Assembly: GCA_009823395.1 (NCBI GenBank)
Contig: CM020512.1
Span: 3,420,905 to 3,484,904 of the forward strand
Source: Thamnaconus septentrionalis
Lineage: Eukaryota > Chordata > Actinopteri > Tetraodontiformes > Monacanthidae
Reading direction: 5' to 3'
Length of the DNA: 64,000 nucleotides
Part shown: positions 1 through 12,427 of the stretch, in pieces
Numbering within the stretch: position 1 is the first letter of the stretch
Layout of the letters: each line of letters begins with the position of its first letter
Position numbers and translations under genes: made by a program
The notes under the pieces: model-generated
What the model was told of the DNA's origin: nothing
The model's input: the letters and a program-made list of their open reading frames with translations, nothing else
Databases searched by the model: none

Positions 1-967
1 GCAAATCGCAATAGCACTTTGTCGAAATTCTTTAAATATCGCTTTTAATATATGGCTTAAAAAACACAGAGGAGTTGATCTGCGTTCAGTCTAGAGAAAA
101 ATGTCCCTGTTTAACTCAGAATCTCAGGTTTCAGTAATGGAAAGAACAGCATTCTTTAGGGAATAAAACAATAATTGAAACAATAAAATGACAAAACTTA
201 ACAAAAGAAAACTTCTCAAATTACCACAGCATACCAATTAGACCTCCCGCACTCGAGGTCTTCCAGCTCTGATGTTCTTCAGCTGTGCACAAAATGGAAT
301 GCATGCTGATTTCACAGATAAAAACAATGTGGCCTTTTTTTCTTTAAAGGAAAATTATGTCACTTTAGACAGTGACATAATTTGCATAGGTAAATGTGCT
401 GAGAGTTTCTAAATCCAGCATCGTGGTGCCAGGACTTGGTTCATTCCTTCTCAAACAGCACAAAATCCTATATGTCCCAGAATGCACTTGGGCCACTTTC
501 CAACAAAGCCACTGGTAGAAAAACAACCAAACCCTCTGCAACATGTGATTCATTGTGCAGCAAGATTCTACCTGGGTCACCTTGAGGGTTTTGAAGCACA
601 AAAGCTAAATTATAAACCAAAATATATATTTTCGGCTGGTAATTTCTCAGAGTCACAAGCGAATTCCACCTTGAAGGGCAAAATCAGTGCGCCATTTCTT
701 TAAATAAACTGAATATAATATAAACTTTTCTTGACAAAGTTGGTGGGGACCAAAAGCGGAGCTAAAATAGCATCAAAAGTTGGGCGGCAGATCTTCCCAA
801 ATGAGAGGATAACTGGCAATTCCTCCCCGCGGAGGAAAGTGTTTGCCAGACTAACTGAGGCAGCACTTGCGTATCGCAGGCACAATCTCTGCCTGTGCAG
901 TTTCTAAAACAAAGAGCAGAAGAGGTCGTAAACATGGAGTTTGCCACGTGCCGGGACATGTGCAAAT

Positions 968-1034
968 GTGTCACTCAAGTGAAAGAGCGAGCGAGAGAGC
1001 GAGGGAGCAGGAGAGAGAGAGAGAGAAAAGAAAG
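968..1034 (+). repeat. Impure (GA)n / GAGC tract
   Basis: GAGCGAGAGAGCGAGGGAGC passing into (GA)n and GAAAAG. Low-complexity purine sequence; the open frames over it are composition artefacts. Confidence 0.85.
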
Positions 1035-1304
1035 AGTTGTCAGACCAAAGTGCCACCCACACAGCCTGCCTCATCCTGTCGCGGTGGCCTTCAACAACCT
1101 GCCTGATAGAGCAGCGCTGGGAAACACCTTTCGGCGACGTGCTCCAGTCACATGCAATTAGCGGCTCTGCCCAGCAGGAGCAGCGGTGCCGCCGCTGGAA
1201 CAACACGGCCCGGCTGCGAGGGCCCGGCGCGCGGGGGGTTATCCCACCGGTCCGGCCGACACTCACACCGTCTGGGCCGCTTTGAGAAACATGCCTGTGT
1301 TTTT

Positions 1305-1328
1305 ATGTGTGTGTGTGTGTGTGTGTGT
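1305..1328 (+). repeat. (TG)12 microsatellite
   Basis: Pure TG run after a CpG-rich stretch. Confidence 0.95.
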
Positions 1329-2684
1329 ACAGTAGGCGCTGCGGCTGGGTGCGAATCTATGTCAGTGAGGTTTCTCTGGCAGCAGCAGAGGATGCAGCGC
1401 ACAAGCCACTTTTAACTGACTGGGGTAAACAGCGATGAGAGAAGATAAAGGGCAGAGTGAATGTCACATTACCCCAGCCCTTTGCCTGTGCTCACCGCAG
1501 CATCAGATAACTGCAGCAAGGAGGAGGAGGAGGAGAAGAGAAGAGAGAGAGAGGGAGAGAGAGTCTGGTTTCCTCTAGCATATAATTGGTTATCTTGGTG
1601 CAATCTACTGCTCTCCTGCCTCTGCACAGAATAAAGTATGAAAGAGAAAAGAGAGAGCAGGAGAGGAAAGGGGGGGGGGGGAGAAAAAAGTCTAACTGTT
1701 GTCGCAGCAACTGAAATAAATCATTACGAGCATAACGGGGGGAAAAATTGTCTCTTTCTATAGGTGAGCTCTATTGTTGGCAGACGGAGGTTGTGCCTGT
1801 GGATGTTACAGTTATGGAAAAAAGGTGGGAGGGAAACGCTCTAATTGTTGCACTGCCATTATTGATAATCTGCGGCTTGTGGTATATTCACTCTTTAAAG
1901 TAAAACTAATGACACAATCGGAGGGACTTTACACTTGTTAAAGCAGGAGGTGCATATTTCTACAGTTAGGTGGAAAAAAGGGGGGGATGACCTAGTTTTC
2001 ACCAACGATATGACAGGAAGTTGCATTTCAACATCTTTTGTATGTGTTGGATGCCGTTAGTTACCTGCCAGTTTGAAGCAGAATATAAAGGCTATAACAA
2101 GATACTGGCGAATACATTGGCAGCTACCAGTGGCTATCAGAGAGGGGGGCGGGGCTAAGCGGACAAAGGACAAAATTAGAATATTTTTGCCATTTTAAAA
2201 AGTGCATAAAAATTGGAAATGCGTTTGGTGAATGCACAAGGAGGGTACAGTTCAATAGACAGGTATGTGACAGTAGATTAAAGATAAAGTCTGAATAGGG
2301 CAGAGTTGCTTTGGTAACATGAGCGGCCTGATGTAAACTAGAACGCACACATTTGAGCCACATGAAGGATGAAAATGTCTATCCAAGGACATGATGCATG
2401 CAGGAGGAGCCACTTCCATTACAACTTCAAATTGAGAGCAGCCTGCCCTCTAAATAAAAAAAATGAGCAGTCCTAGGTTCGTGCTCTGAGGAACACCGTT
2501 CTTAATAAACTGACTGGCATCGCAGCCATTGGCTGGAGGAACTGGGGAGGGCGATAACATAGGGTGTCTCACCACAGCAGTGGGCAGTCTTTTCCTGGCT
2601 GGGTTGATTCCTGCTGGGTGTGCAGTGTGCAGCCTCACCGCTCGTTCCCCAACACTGTATCGGGCCTGTGGTTGGAGAGAGAGG

Positions 2685-2727
2685 CAGGCGGGGGAGGAGA
2701 GAGGGGGTAGGGGGGGGAGGGGAGACA
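2685..2727 (+). other. Purine/G-rich tract
   Basis: Runs of GGGG, GGGGG and GGGGGGGG separated by A or TA. It can form G4 and is mirrored by a C-rich stretch at about 2818-2866. Confidence 0.55.
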
Positions 2728-4559
2728 AAAGTGGGGAAGGAAACGAGATGGTGGGGATTTAGTTTTGGCAAGACACACGCGAGGCGAGGCGAGGCATTTG
2801 TAAAGGAACATGTCAGCCCTCCCTCCCTCATAAACCCTTCCCCCCTCCCCCCCACCTACCCCCGGCTCACCCTCTTGCCCGGCGCATGCGGCGAGGGGGA
2901 GGAGTAATGACATGAGCCTTACACGGTGACTCTATGCAGCGCCACGTCAGGGAAAGAATGGGGGTTAATGAGCTGACATCCACTCCAGCCCGAACACGCC
3001 TCCGCCCCGAGTCCCCCCCCCCCCTCTCTCCAACACCACCACACACTGACAACACACACATGGGTGGGTGGTTGGGATTGGGGGGGTGCTGGAACAGAGC
3101 CAAGAGGCCGAGAGTCAAACAAAAAAGGAAAAAAAAGTAGCATGGAGCGATGATTTTAGGCTGTCTCCCTGTTTTCTGAAATCAAGCCGCTGCAACTGTT
3201 GCCTCATGTATAATGAGGAGTAATGAGAGAAAAGTAACCTGCTTTTTGTTTCCAATTTGTTGTTTGAGCCAGCGCGCATCAGTTCGCTCCGTCAAAACAT
3301 CACTACACACACGTGGCTGTTCCTGGCCTAATGAGGCGGAATGTAATTTGTCAATTTAAAATAAAATAGCTTCTACATTGGGTGAGAAAATACATTTTTC
3401 TTCTGTGTACTTTTTCTCCCCAATATATTTTCCAAAATCAAATTTTATTAAATCTTCTTAAGCTACCACATTTGTAAAATTTTAACATTTAAAGCCATCA
3501 GATGATGAGCCATTTAAAAAAAAAAATATTTGAAAGAGTTTAGTAACAAATTGAAGGTGTGGAGAAGGTGTGTAGATGAAAGTTTGAGACAACCAGTCAG
3601 CGAGGAAGCTACAGTGCTAGCTAACATTGTTAGCTAGGTAGGAGCTAGTTCTCATGGAAATCTCGCCAAAGCCACTAATGAGTATGATAAAAAAAAAAAA
3701 TTGTAACTGAGAAAAGACTTCAGTGCTGTTTTTGTTACTTGAGTTCTGATAAACATTCCGCTAACAGCAGCATCCAAGCTAGTGTCTTTAACAAAATACT
3801 TCTTGCTTTTATAGAGCAGCGTGGAGAATTTGATATTGTTTTCACCACAACTGAGCAGCCATGGAAACTACGGAAAATTAGGACTGAAACTCTTTTCTAG
3901 AGGAGGTTGGTGTGATGGATGAGCCGTTTCGTGGGTGAAATCTGCGCGACGGAGCTGCAGTTTCAGGTTAAAACCATCTGATGTTGATTAAACTGCTGTT
4001 AAAGGAATGTAAAAGGCCAGTGGGAATCATCGTCTGCAGGTCAAGGACAACTGCACCGAGCATCAATCAATGGTGTAACGGTTTCAAGCCAGGAGGCGTC
4101 TTTCCAAAAGACAAGTGCGACCAAGGGACAATCTGAGTCAACTCACCACCTGTTTCAGCATGTTTCAGCGTTAAATGCAGTCGACCACAGACCGCGAGCT
4201 AAACACATCACGCTGTTACAGAGCACGCGTCGCTAAAAGAGACCTAATTCCTTCACATGCTCCCCCATTTCTTGGTCGTCACATGGTGGCAAGTGGGTGT
4301 ACGAGATGTGAAGAAAGAAAGAAAAACCAAACCTCAGTGGCCTTTAAGTTGCATCACAGGAAACCCAAGATGCAAAAGTGATGGTTTAAAAATGTAAAAC
4401 TTAGACAGAAACGGAGACGAGAGAGAGAGAGAGAAAAAAAGTCACCCATCGCGTGTTACTTTTTGTGCTGCATCTGTCGCAAATAGGATGAAAAAAAAAA
4501 GTAAAATAAAATTAGCTGGAGGGTTAGATAAAGAAAAAAAAACAAAACGAAAAGGACAC

Positions 4560-4855
4560 CAAGCAAAAGCAGAAAGAGGATTTGCATGGCGATCATTAGA
4601 GCCTATTGTGAATCTTTTGCCAGCGAGTAATTTGCGGAGAGGCTTGTGCATTTTTAATATTCTTAAACTGGAGAGCCCTTAAAACAAAAACTCCATCAAA
4701 TAATAACAGGCATTTCACCTCAGCACTGTCCCGGCTTCTCAATTATTTATCGCTAATGAATAGCCCGGGGCGCCATTCTTCTAAGTACAATATCAACCAT
4801 CCCAGAGAGGCTGAATCAGCTCGCTCAGATACTTAAATACATTTACTCAATTATG
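4560..4855. promoter_or_regulatory. Candidate conserved enhancer
   Basis: Unique segment with an octamer (ATTTGCAT, 4580-4587), GTAATTTGC, CATTTTTAATATTC, CAATTATTTATCGC, GCTAATGAATAG and CTCAATTATG. No repeats and no open frame. Confidence 0.33.
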
Positions 4856-5027
4856 CTCACTGTCCCTGATATGAAAGAGACAGGGTTGCTCGGAATTTTT
4901 TTTTTACCGCCCCACCGCCCATCCTCCCCCACCTTTCCCTTTTGTCTCATGGGCTCTGAATCAGCTCTAATTGAAAGCATGAATGCCATTGTTCTTTTTT
5001 CCCCCTTTAATTCTGAATATAGACGTA

Positions 5028-5185
5028 TATATGTATATACATTAGTATATACACATATATATATATATGCACACATATATATTTACATATGTGGTGTATA
5101 TATGTATATATATATATATATATATATACATATATATACATCACATAAATATATAAATATATGTGTATGTATAAATATATATATG

Positions 5186-5216
<31 letters not shown>

Positions 5217-5254
5217 TTATATATATATATATTTATATATGTAAATATTCACCT

Positions 5255-5288
<34 letters not shown>
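5028..5288. repeat. Compound (TA)n-(TACA)n-(AC)n microsatellite
   Basis: About 260 bp of TA, TATG and TACA repeats, a T11 run, then (AC)n at about 5259-5287. Confidence 0.95.
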
Positions 5289-5289
<1 letters not shown>

Positions 5290-5291
<2 letters not shown>

Positions 5292-7247
5292 GACATTAAT
5301 TGCTGCTCCCACGTGTTAGTGGTCATTTAAGGCAGCGTGGGTGAAGTGGGGGGGCGGGGGGCAGAGCTCAGAGGACAAAACGCCACCACATGTCGAGAGA
5401 CTGACAGGTTTTAAGGAAGAGTGGATCCCAGCGAGTTCAGCGACGAGGAACACGCAGCCCGCCTGCATGGCGGAGCCTCTGCCGCGCAGGCGGGATGGTG
5501 CAGAAGAACCTTAAAGAGCACGACTGCGGCACAAACCCATCACATATTGGAATGTAAATAGATTCCACCATCTGTTTGCTTCATACAGGGGCCCACTATA
5601 GTGGAGGGGCGGGGAGTGTGTGTGCGTGCGTGTGTATCCATGTGTTTAGGTGCTTCAGTGCGAGCTCAGCCTCAGCTTATTGTGCTCGTATTTATCACTC
5701 TTGAAAGCAGCAGAAGGGGTAAAAACAGGAGGAAAAAAAAACAGGGCTGGCACCAACATATAGGCACTTTTTCTTTTTTGGAGGTTTATGCGAGAAATAT
5801 AAAATACGACATGCCAGGAAAGAACTCGTAAACATGCAGAATGTTTGGGACTAAAAAGACAACAACAACACCAACACCAACAAAAACACCGTGCGCATTT
5901 TGCATGGAACGGGATTATAGAGCCGGAGCTGGGAGTGCTGGCCAGAACGTACAGTCTTGTAATCCCGCTGCATTTCCTCTCGATTTTTTTGTTGTTGTTT
6001 TTTTTTCGCTTTAAGGTGCCTGAACATGTGCGAGCGTTTATAAATGCGCATATATTACGCATGCGGTCCACTCTGACTGACGAACTGAGCTTTCTGGGCT
6101 CCCCCTCTTCCCCTTCTCGTCACTTCCCTTTTCAATTTTTTTTATCACAGTTCAATCAGCGAGACATGTTTCTCACGGCAGTCCGGCGGCCTTGCCGTGC
6201 TTTATCAAGGTACGAAATAAAAATATAAATAAAACAATCATCAGTCCGTGGCTGTAACTACAACAGGGAGACCTTTGAGTTGCTCAGGATTCCATTCCTA
6301 GACAGCCGGTAGTTGTAAATTCCTATCAGGGAATTAAAAAAGCGAGAGGGAGGGAGAGAGTTTGAAAGAAAACATATACTATTTTCATTTCGACTGCTTT
6401 AGGGATTATGGCTTCGGGGCTCTGGGGGAGTGGGGGGGTGGGGGTGGGGGTCGGGAATAAAACTGCATTAAAATAATCCACCATTTGCATGTTTTATCTC
6501 ACAAAGGGGCCTCTCATAGACACACATGCACACCAACCCCCCTACTTTCCGCTCCCTCCCCTCCCCCACCCTCTGGGTGAGCGCACGCATGTCGGTTGCG
6601 CACGTTACACACGCGCGCGCATAGTCGTCATTAAACGCACGCACACACACACCGGGAGAAGGGCGTGCGCGGCCCCTGACGTGCACTCCGAGATCAACCT
6701 GCTGCCATCTGCTCCGTACAATCCTCGCAGAATACATTATTCACTACAATACATCACATCACATTCCCTCAATGTCACAGCCTTGTGCTGGAGAAGGCAA
6801 GGAGAGGAGGTGGGGGAGGAGGAGGAGGAGGAGGAGAAAGAGGAGGAGAACACGGTCCAAAAAAAATAAATAAACAAATAAAACAGCTATTGTATGATGG
6901 AGGGATAAAAAAGGGGTGGAGAGAAACAAGGCGAGAGGAGATTTGGGCCTGTTAGATGGAACGGCGGCGGCGAAAATGAAAGGCGCTCTGGCTTTGGGGT
7001 GAAATAAGGCTGGCGGTGGAACGTGTTGCGATTACAGGCAGAGGAGGCCAGATTAAAAATCCCGACAAGGAGACGAAAGCTAGAAAGGGGTGAGAGGGAG
7101 GGAGCGAGGGAGGGGGGGGGGGGTCGAGGGTCCAACTGGGGCCAAACACATATCTGAGGAGGCTTTATGTCATAACTACACGGACTCTTAGGTTTTAACC
7201 CATTGGGGGTCTGCAGCACAAACCTGATATTTTCCTTCCAAGCGGCA
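5290..7247. other. Intron stretch, mostly unique
   Basis: CpG-rich patch at 5440-5525, octamer ATTTGCAT at 6483-6490, a (GGA)n tract at about 6808-6845 and a G-run at 7110-7124. The frames at 5655-6071 and 6489-6869 show no domain or codon signal. Confidence 0.45.
6424..6455 (+). other. G-quadruplex motif
   Basis: Five G-runs of 3-7 with 1-3 base loops (GGGGGAGTGGGGGGG, then GGGGG units). This is a canonical G4 pattern in the intron on the template-complement strand. Confidence 0.7.
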
Positions 7248-7259
7248 GAACGCGGTTTC

Positions 7260-7366
7260 GTTCATTCATTCATTCATTCATCTTCTATACCCGCTTATTC
7301 CAAATTCAGGGTCACGGGTCAATTCAGGCAGGGTGACACCCTGGACAAGTCGCCAGTTCATCGCAG
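7260..7366 (-). mobile_element. 5'-truncated SINE with target-site duplication
   Basis: Minus-strand copy of the 3' part of the same SINE: the (CATT)n run is its tail, and the body matches 17811-17936 closely except for a missing segment of roughly 35-40 bp. A perfect 12-bp duplication, GAACGCGGTTTC, brackets it at 7248-7259 and 7367-7378. The 5' end stops inside the body, as happens when reverse transcription aborts. The high similarity to the full-length copy suggests it is young. Confidence 0.88.
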
Positions 7367-7378
7367 GAACGCGGTTTC

Positions 7379-8780
7379 ACCTGCTGGAAATGACGCGTCC
7401 AAAATCCTTGGAGAAAGCCACCGACTTTCACAGGGAAGAGCTGCGGCCCGGACACTGACACTGGGAGACAACCCTGCCTGATCTCAGACCACGTGACTCC
7501 TGGCCAGCTGGTGGCGCTGTGTCAGTGTCAGGGGCTCCGTTAATGGTCAATGAATCTTAAAAATGACATGTAAAAAGAGAAGGTCGGAAAAAAAACGCAT
7601 AGAATGTCACGTGATTTTAAAGAAATTTTTTGTAAGTTAGCTCAACGAAATACATTCTTTGCTAGTGCTATGTTTTCATGAAGCTATTTGATTCAAAACC
7701 ATGAGGCTAGCGGCGGAAGAGGTTCATCTGCGTCCTGTTGCCATTTTGCACATCAGCTCCGATGTGAAAAAGACTCAAACCACTTCAACAGAGCAGACAG
7801 AGACCGACATATTTCAAATTAAGCAGTTCACATCAATTTTCTAATGTGAATTTCTTCGCGACGCACATTTAAAAAAAGGTTTCGCTGCGCCGTAAATAAC
7901 GCTGGTCGGTTCTTTCTGTGCACAGCTAAAAAGGACGAGGCCGCTCAGGCTCGACTGATTTGAAGACGCACCAGAGCGTATTGACGCTTCGGACAAAAAG
8001 ACAAGGTGGAAGTTTTATAGTTTCACCTCCGCCGCCTCGTAAAACTGCTGCGCTGATGTCACGGCTGCTCTCGACACGTTCACGGGAGTCTTCGGAGTGA
8101 CGCAGCGGCGGCGACGGCTGCTGGAAATCCGAAAAGTCACCAATGACTCAGTTGAACTGAGGCCTCGGCGAAGCCTCCAGACCAGAGCTGCCTATTGTTT
8201 GTAGGTTCGACCTACTGGCCCTGATGCTGCTGGTGTGCAACCGGCGCAAAGCGAGCATGTATGTGTGTGTGTGTGTGTGTGACCTCAGAGTGCGGGGGGG
8301 GGGAACAGCTGGCAGGCCCACACTCGACTATGTATTGACCTGCTTTGCATTCACCTGTTATTCAGCCAGAGCTAATGTTTCCACTGGGCTCGGCTGCAGC
8401 TGAGCCTCTGTTAACCCCTCGCTGCGAGCGGGCTGGGGGGAGGGGCAGACCCAGGGGGGCACTTCAGGTCATTTTGTCCAGGTGCAGGTAGAATTACGCA
8501 GCTTACGACTTTGACTTTTGGGGGGAGGGAAATAAACTTTGCGCGCCGCACCTCAGGAGAAAACGCACCAGTTGAGCGGGCGAAAAACGGCAGCGCAACT
8601 CCATCCCCCCCACCCCCCTCCCCCTCCTCCCCCCGTCTGTGTTTGGACGGGTCACTGTCGGCCTTGTTCTCACATATGGACCGCTGAGCCTGGGCGCGCA
8701 AGTGTGTGTTCGCGCATACGTGCGTGTGTGTTTGCCTGAAAGCGAGAAGAACACCGCAGCTGATTGAGGATGATTGTGCG
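7379..8780. other. Intron stretch, unique and moderately CpG-rich
   Basis: Holds the CTCF-like site at 7504, an AP-1 site (TGACTCA at about 8143) and a small palindrome GTAGGT-TCG-ACCTAC at 8201-8215. Nothing coding seen. Confidence 0.45.
7504..7518 (+). promoter_or_regulatory. CTCF-like motif
   Basis: CCAGCTGGTGGCGCT fits the CTCF core CCASYAGRKGGCRSY at 14 of 15 positions. It lies in unique intron sequence just downstream of the truncated SINE. Strong by sequence, but occupancy is unknown. Confidence 0.5.
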
Positions 8781-8785
8781 AACGC

Positions 8786-8787
<2 letters not shown>

Positions 8788-8817
<30 letters not shown>
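8788..8817 (+). repeat. (TG)n microsatellite
   Basis: Pure run followed by G7 and A18. First of four CA/TG tracts within 540 bp. Confidence 0.95.
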
Positions 8818-8818
<1 letters not shown>

Positions 8819-8925
8819 GACGGGGGGGAAAAAAAAAAAAAAAAGAGGCGCTTAAGTGTGCGATTTTATCAAAATGTCTGCGCAGCCGAGTGGCTTTCCC
8901 ACCGCGCGTGTCTCAAAGTGTTGAG

Positions 8926-8974
8926 CGTGTGTGTGTGTGTGTGTGTGTGTTCGTGTGCGTGTGTGTGTGTGTGT
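8926..8974 (+). repeat. (GT)n microsatellite, interrupted
   Basis: TG run broken by TCG and GC. Second tract of the cluster. Confidence 0.93.
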
Positions 8975-9109
8975 CTTGCGAGCTCAGTGCCAGGTCTCTC
9001 TAATGAGTCTGTCAGGCGCTGTTAGCGACGGCGTGCTCCCCTGGCTCAGCGCACTGCAGACACACTGTGATTAGCCGGGCCAGATTAAACAGTCACCACA
9101 CCGCCAGGG

Positions 9110-9110
<1 letters not shown>

Positions 9111-9149
<39 letters not shown>
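9111..9149 (+). repeat. (AC)n microsatellite
   Basis: Pure (AC)19 run; opposite sense to the TG tracts at 8788 and 8926. Confidence 0.95.
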
Positions 9150-9150
<1 letters not shown>

Positions 9151-9283
9151 CAGTGCGCAGAGGACACACTTAAACACACACGGCTTCATCATCATCAGCC
9201 AATTAGCCTCCTCTGATACAGTAACACATACTTGCCCTGTGGAGCCAGGTGTCGACGCCGCCGGAATTGTAAATAAATGGGAA

Positions 9284-9285
<2 letters not shown>

Positions 9286-9328
<43 letters not shown>
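9286..9328 (+). repeat. (AC)n microsatellite
   Basis: Pure (AC)21 run; fourth tract of the cluster. Confidence 0.95.
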
Positions 9329-9330
<2 letters not shown>

Positions 9331-9384
9331 ACAGTTGTTCAGTTGCACCGCTGGCGTGCAGGGGAAAAAAATAAAACAGGGAGC

Positions 9385-9560
9385 AAAATATTTCATTAAT
9401 TCGGCCGATTTTATTGGATTCCACGCCTGCCGCTAATCTTCAACATCACTCCAAATTAAAAGCAGCCCTTCTGGCTCTGGCAGCTTTCAACATCTTCATT
9501 AAAGCGACATGATTCACTAATTACAGGTAATTACCCTTTAATGAGCGGGCCAGATGAATG
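9385..9560. promoter_or_regulatory. Candidate conserved enhancer, homeodomain-site rich
   Basis: Unique AT-rich sequence with CATTAATTC, CCAAATTAAAAG, TTCATTAAAG and the pair TAATTACAGGTAATTA (9518-9533), which nests a ZEB/SNAI-type CAGGTA between two TAATTA sites. No coding potential. Conservation is inferred only from its composition. Confidence 0.35.
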
Positions 9561-10285
9561 AGCAGATACACTGAGGGGGGGCCGGTGCGAGTGGACTCTG
9601 CCTTCTGGAAGACGTCTGAGCGGCGTTCTGACGTGAAGATATTTAAAAAATAAAACCCCACCGAGCGCAGGTCAGGGTTTTTAATTCCGCTTCCTTTAAA
9701 TTAGGAAAGTTATGCTGACTCATCCTGGGGTTGTAGCTGTAGCTTGAAGCTTTATGCAGCTTTTCACTCAGGTAATATTCCGTCTTTCGACTGGATGTAT
9801 TTTACCCATTAATCTGGAAAACAACCACTTCAAAATATTCTTTCTATGTGTATTTTTGAGCAGAGATGTGATGGTGAACACGCCTCCTATCACCAACAGC
9901 AGATGAGGAATTTTCCTGCTCAGTTCCACCTGGACTCTCTACATTACGTGTGCATTCAGCCCCTCAACGAATGAACAAGTAAATAAATACAATAACCACT
10001 AACTACCAGCAGCGAGGGCTTCAGCAGGCTGCGGGCCACTCTGCCATTTCCCGCCGACTCGACTTCCCTGCAAATGGGAGTCGAGCAGGCGGTGGTGGCG
10101 GCAGCGGTAGCGGCCTCCCCCGAACCAGCGACAAATCTGGGGTATTTCCAGGGTCGACGTTTAGCAGAAGCACCGACGACGCTGCTGAGAAGCCGGATCT
10201 GCAACGCCGCACGCAGCGGCTTCGGGTTAAAGTGGGCAGCAGCTTCTCCTCAAACTGTGAACAGGTGGGAGGCGCGAGACAGTCA

Positions 10286-10288
<3 letters not shown>

Positions 10289-10363
<75 letters not shown>
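10289..10363 (+). repeat. (GA)37 microsatellite
   Basis: 75 bp of pure GA with no interruption; likely polymorphic and H-DNA capable. Confidence 0.97.
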
Positions 10364-10365
<2 letters not shown>

Positions 10366-10529
10366 CAGCTCGACCCCCACCCACCCCACCCCCTGAAAGA
10401 ACAAACACGCACGAAAATTAGATTGATCTGATGACACCCCAACATTAAACTGAGTTTTTCTTATCGCCGGCCTGCAGAAGAGGCGAAAAAAGTTGGAAAA
10501 AACCAAAGAAAGTCAAAGGCTTTCACCAC

Positions 10530-10553
10530 AATTTTTTTTTTTTTTTTTTTTTT
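10530..10553 (+). repeat. Poly(T) tract
   Basis: About 23 consecutive T. Confidence 0.9.
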
Positions 10554-10779
10554 TACAATTTCTCTCCCTCTCTCTCACCTCCATCTGTGCCGACTCTCAG
10601 GCCAAGAGGCCTATTTTTACCTGTGTGGCACCTCGGAGGTTTCTCTCATCGCCACCGCGCTTCCTACCGCTGGTGAGCAGCTCGACGGCCCCGACGCCGT
10701 CTGCCGAACTCTTTCCCTGCCTCAGATGTGGTTATGAGTCTTTGTCTTCCTGCCCGACGACAAACAGCATCCTTTTTTT

Positions 10780-10815
10780 CTATTATATGTATATTTATAT
10801 CTATATCTATACATA

Positions 10816-10875
<60 letters not shown>

Positions 10876-10884
10876 CATATATGT
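10780..10884. repeat. (TA)n microsatellite
   Basis: TATC/TATG repeats passing into (TA)n and TACA. Confidence 0.95.
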
Positions 10885-12012
10885 AGCAAAACAGTGGAGC
10901 AACAGATTTAATGTTTGCCCTTAATCCTGGCCTCTGGGATTATATTTACAGGAATAACCGTTTGTTTACTGCGCTCCAATCCAATTACGGGGCCAAAGTC
11001 GACGCCATTGGTACCCTGGCAGTGACCCGCCCCTCACCCCTCCCGCACCCCTCCTCCCCCCTTGCAGAGCATATTTATCGCGATGCCACGGTCCCCTGAC
11101 ACAACGCAGCCTCTTTTCTCCCCGGGTTAGAGACGTGCAGAATGTGATATACTGTCCGGCGTCGCACAATGGGGGTGATTGTGTTTTTGGCCCCCGCTGG
11201 GGAATGAGCGCTATGAGAAGCGGTGGTGGTGGTGGAGAGAGGGGTGGGGCAGCGACCACCGTCCTAAGACGGAGCGGAGCGGCGAGGAAGGTCAGGGGCC
11301 AAAGTCGATCATTTGGGGCCGGGGTCGCAAACGGCGGCTTGTCGGTGTGACATCAGCGGACGTGCAGCAACAGCGCAGCCTCGGCTGGAAGCAGCCGCTG
11401 CAGCTGCACACAGAATTTACCCATCAGCTGAAATAGACAAAGTCTGTGTGGGAAGGTTTGCAAAACTGCCAGTGGCTGCTGCAAGTTTCGAACACGTTCT
11501 GCGTTGGGTGAAGTACTCTTGTTTCCTCGTGCAAAGGAAACACGGACAGGCAGACAACAACAACAACAACAACAAACAACTACATATATAGAAACCCACA
11601 GGTACTGCAGGACCGGTGCACACAAATGAACTTTCTGGCTCATCTGCCTCACCGGCCAGGGACGCTGGTGATGCAGCGCTTCAATAACCTGGCAGAGTGT
11701 ATTCTGCCAGCGTGTTCTTAAAGCATCCAGAATTAGTTCCAGATGGACGCGAGGACGTCAGATTGAAGGAGGGAGGGGGGGGGAGGAAAAATATACACTG
11801 AGAGCTGGAATGATAAACGGCGAAATGGCAACAAGGCTGCACAGAGCCGAGCGTGACGCACAGGGCCTCTTTTGTTCTGCCACTCATTGCTTATGTTTCA
11901 GTACGGCACTAATGCACACAGATCGATAGCATACTTTCCATTTCAACACATCGAGCTGATGTACGGACACGCAGTCGGAATTGATCCTCGACTGTCAACA
12001 CCAAGTTTTTAG

Positions 12013-12061
<49 letters not shown>

Positions 12062-12068
12062 CTCCTCT
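12013..12068 (+). repeat. (TC)n microsatellite
   Basis: TC run with a single TTT interruption. Confidence 0.95.
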
Positions 12069-12249
12069 TCGCCTCCTGCTGCAAAATGAATAGACTTCAA
12101 ATGAAAAGGCTTTTGTTGTTGTTGTTTGTTTTTGTCGGCCCCCCGCCCCCTCCCCTTCTCTTTCCCTACGTGGTGCGTTCACAGTCTCAAAGCGGCGAAA
12201 TGTTTCGAGCTCTACATTTCGGTATTACATGTTGAATAACTGCAGTCCT

Positions 12250-12257
12250 GATGCTGC

Positions 12258-12289
<32 letters not shown>

Positions 12290-12292
12290 ATG
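12250..12292 (+). repeat. (GCT)n(GAT)n trinucleotide tract
   Basis: Nine GCT units pass into four GAT units, then a G-rich segment. Confidence 0.93.
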
Positions 12293-12299
12293 TAAGGCC

Positions 12300-12333
12300 G
12301 GGTGGGGGTGGGGGTGGAGGTGAGGGTGAGGGG
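12300..12333 (+). other. G-quadruplex motif
   Basis: GGGTGGGGGTGGGGGTGG followed by further G-runs, directly downstream of a (GCT)n(GAT)n trinucleotide tract. Confidence 0.65.
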
Positions 12334-12396
12334 AGATCCTATAAAGTCGCAACATATCAGGATCAGAATTGGACATCTGGCGCAGTCAAACAAATC

Positions 12397-12399
<3 letters not shown>

Positions 12400-12427
<28 letters not shown>
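12400..12427 (+). repeat. (CA)n microsatellite
   Basis: Pure CA run. Confidence 0.93.

Larger units (their letters stand above)
1035..5015. other. Intron stretch, mostly unique
   Basis: Contains purine tracts at about 1520-1565 and 1635-1690, mirrored G- and C-rich stretches at 2685-2870 and 3015-3030, and then AT-rich unique sequence from 3150 to 4440 in which I see no gene, transposon end or clear motif cluster. Confidence 0.5.
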
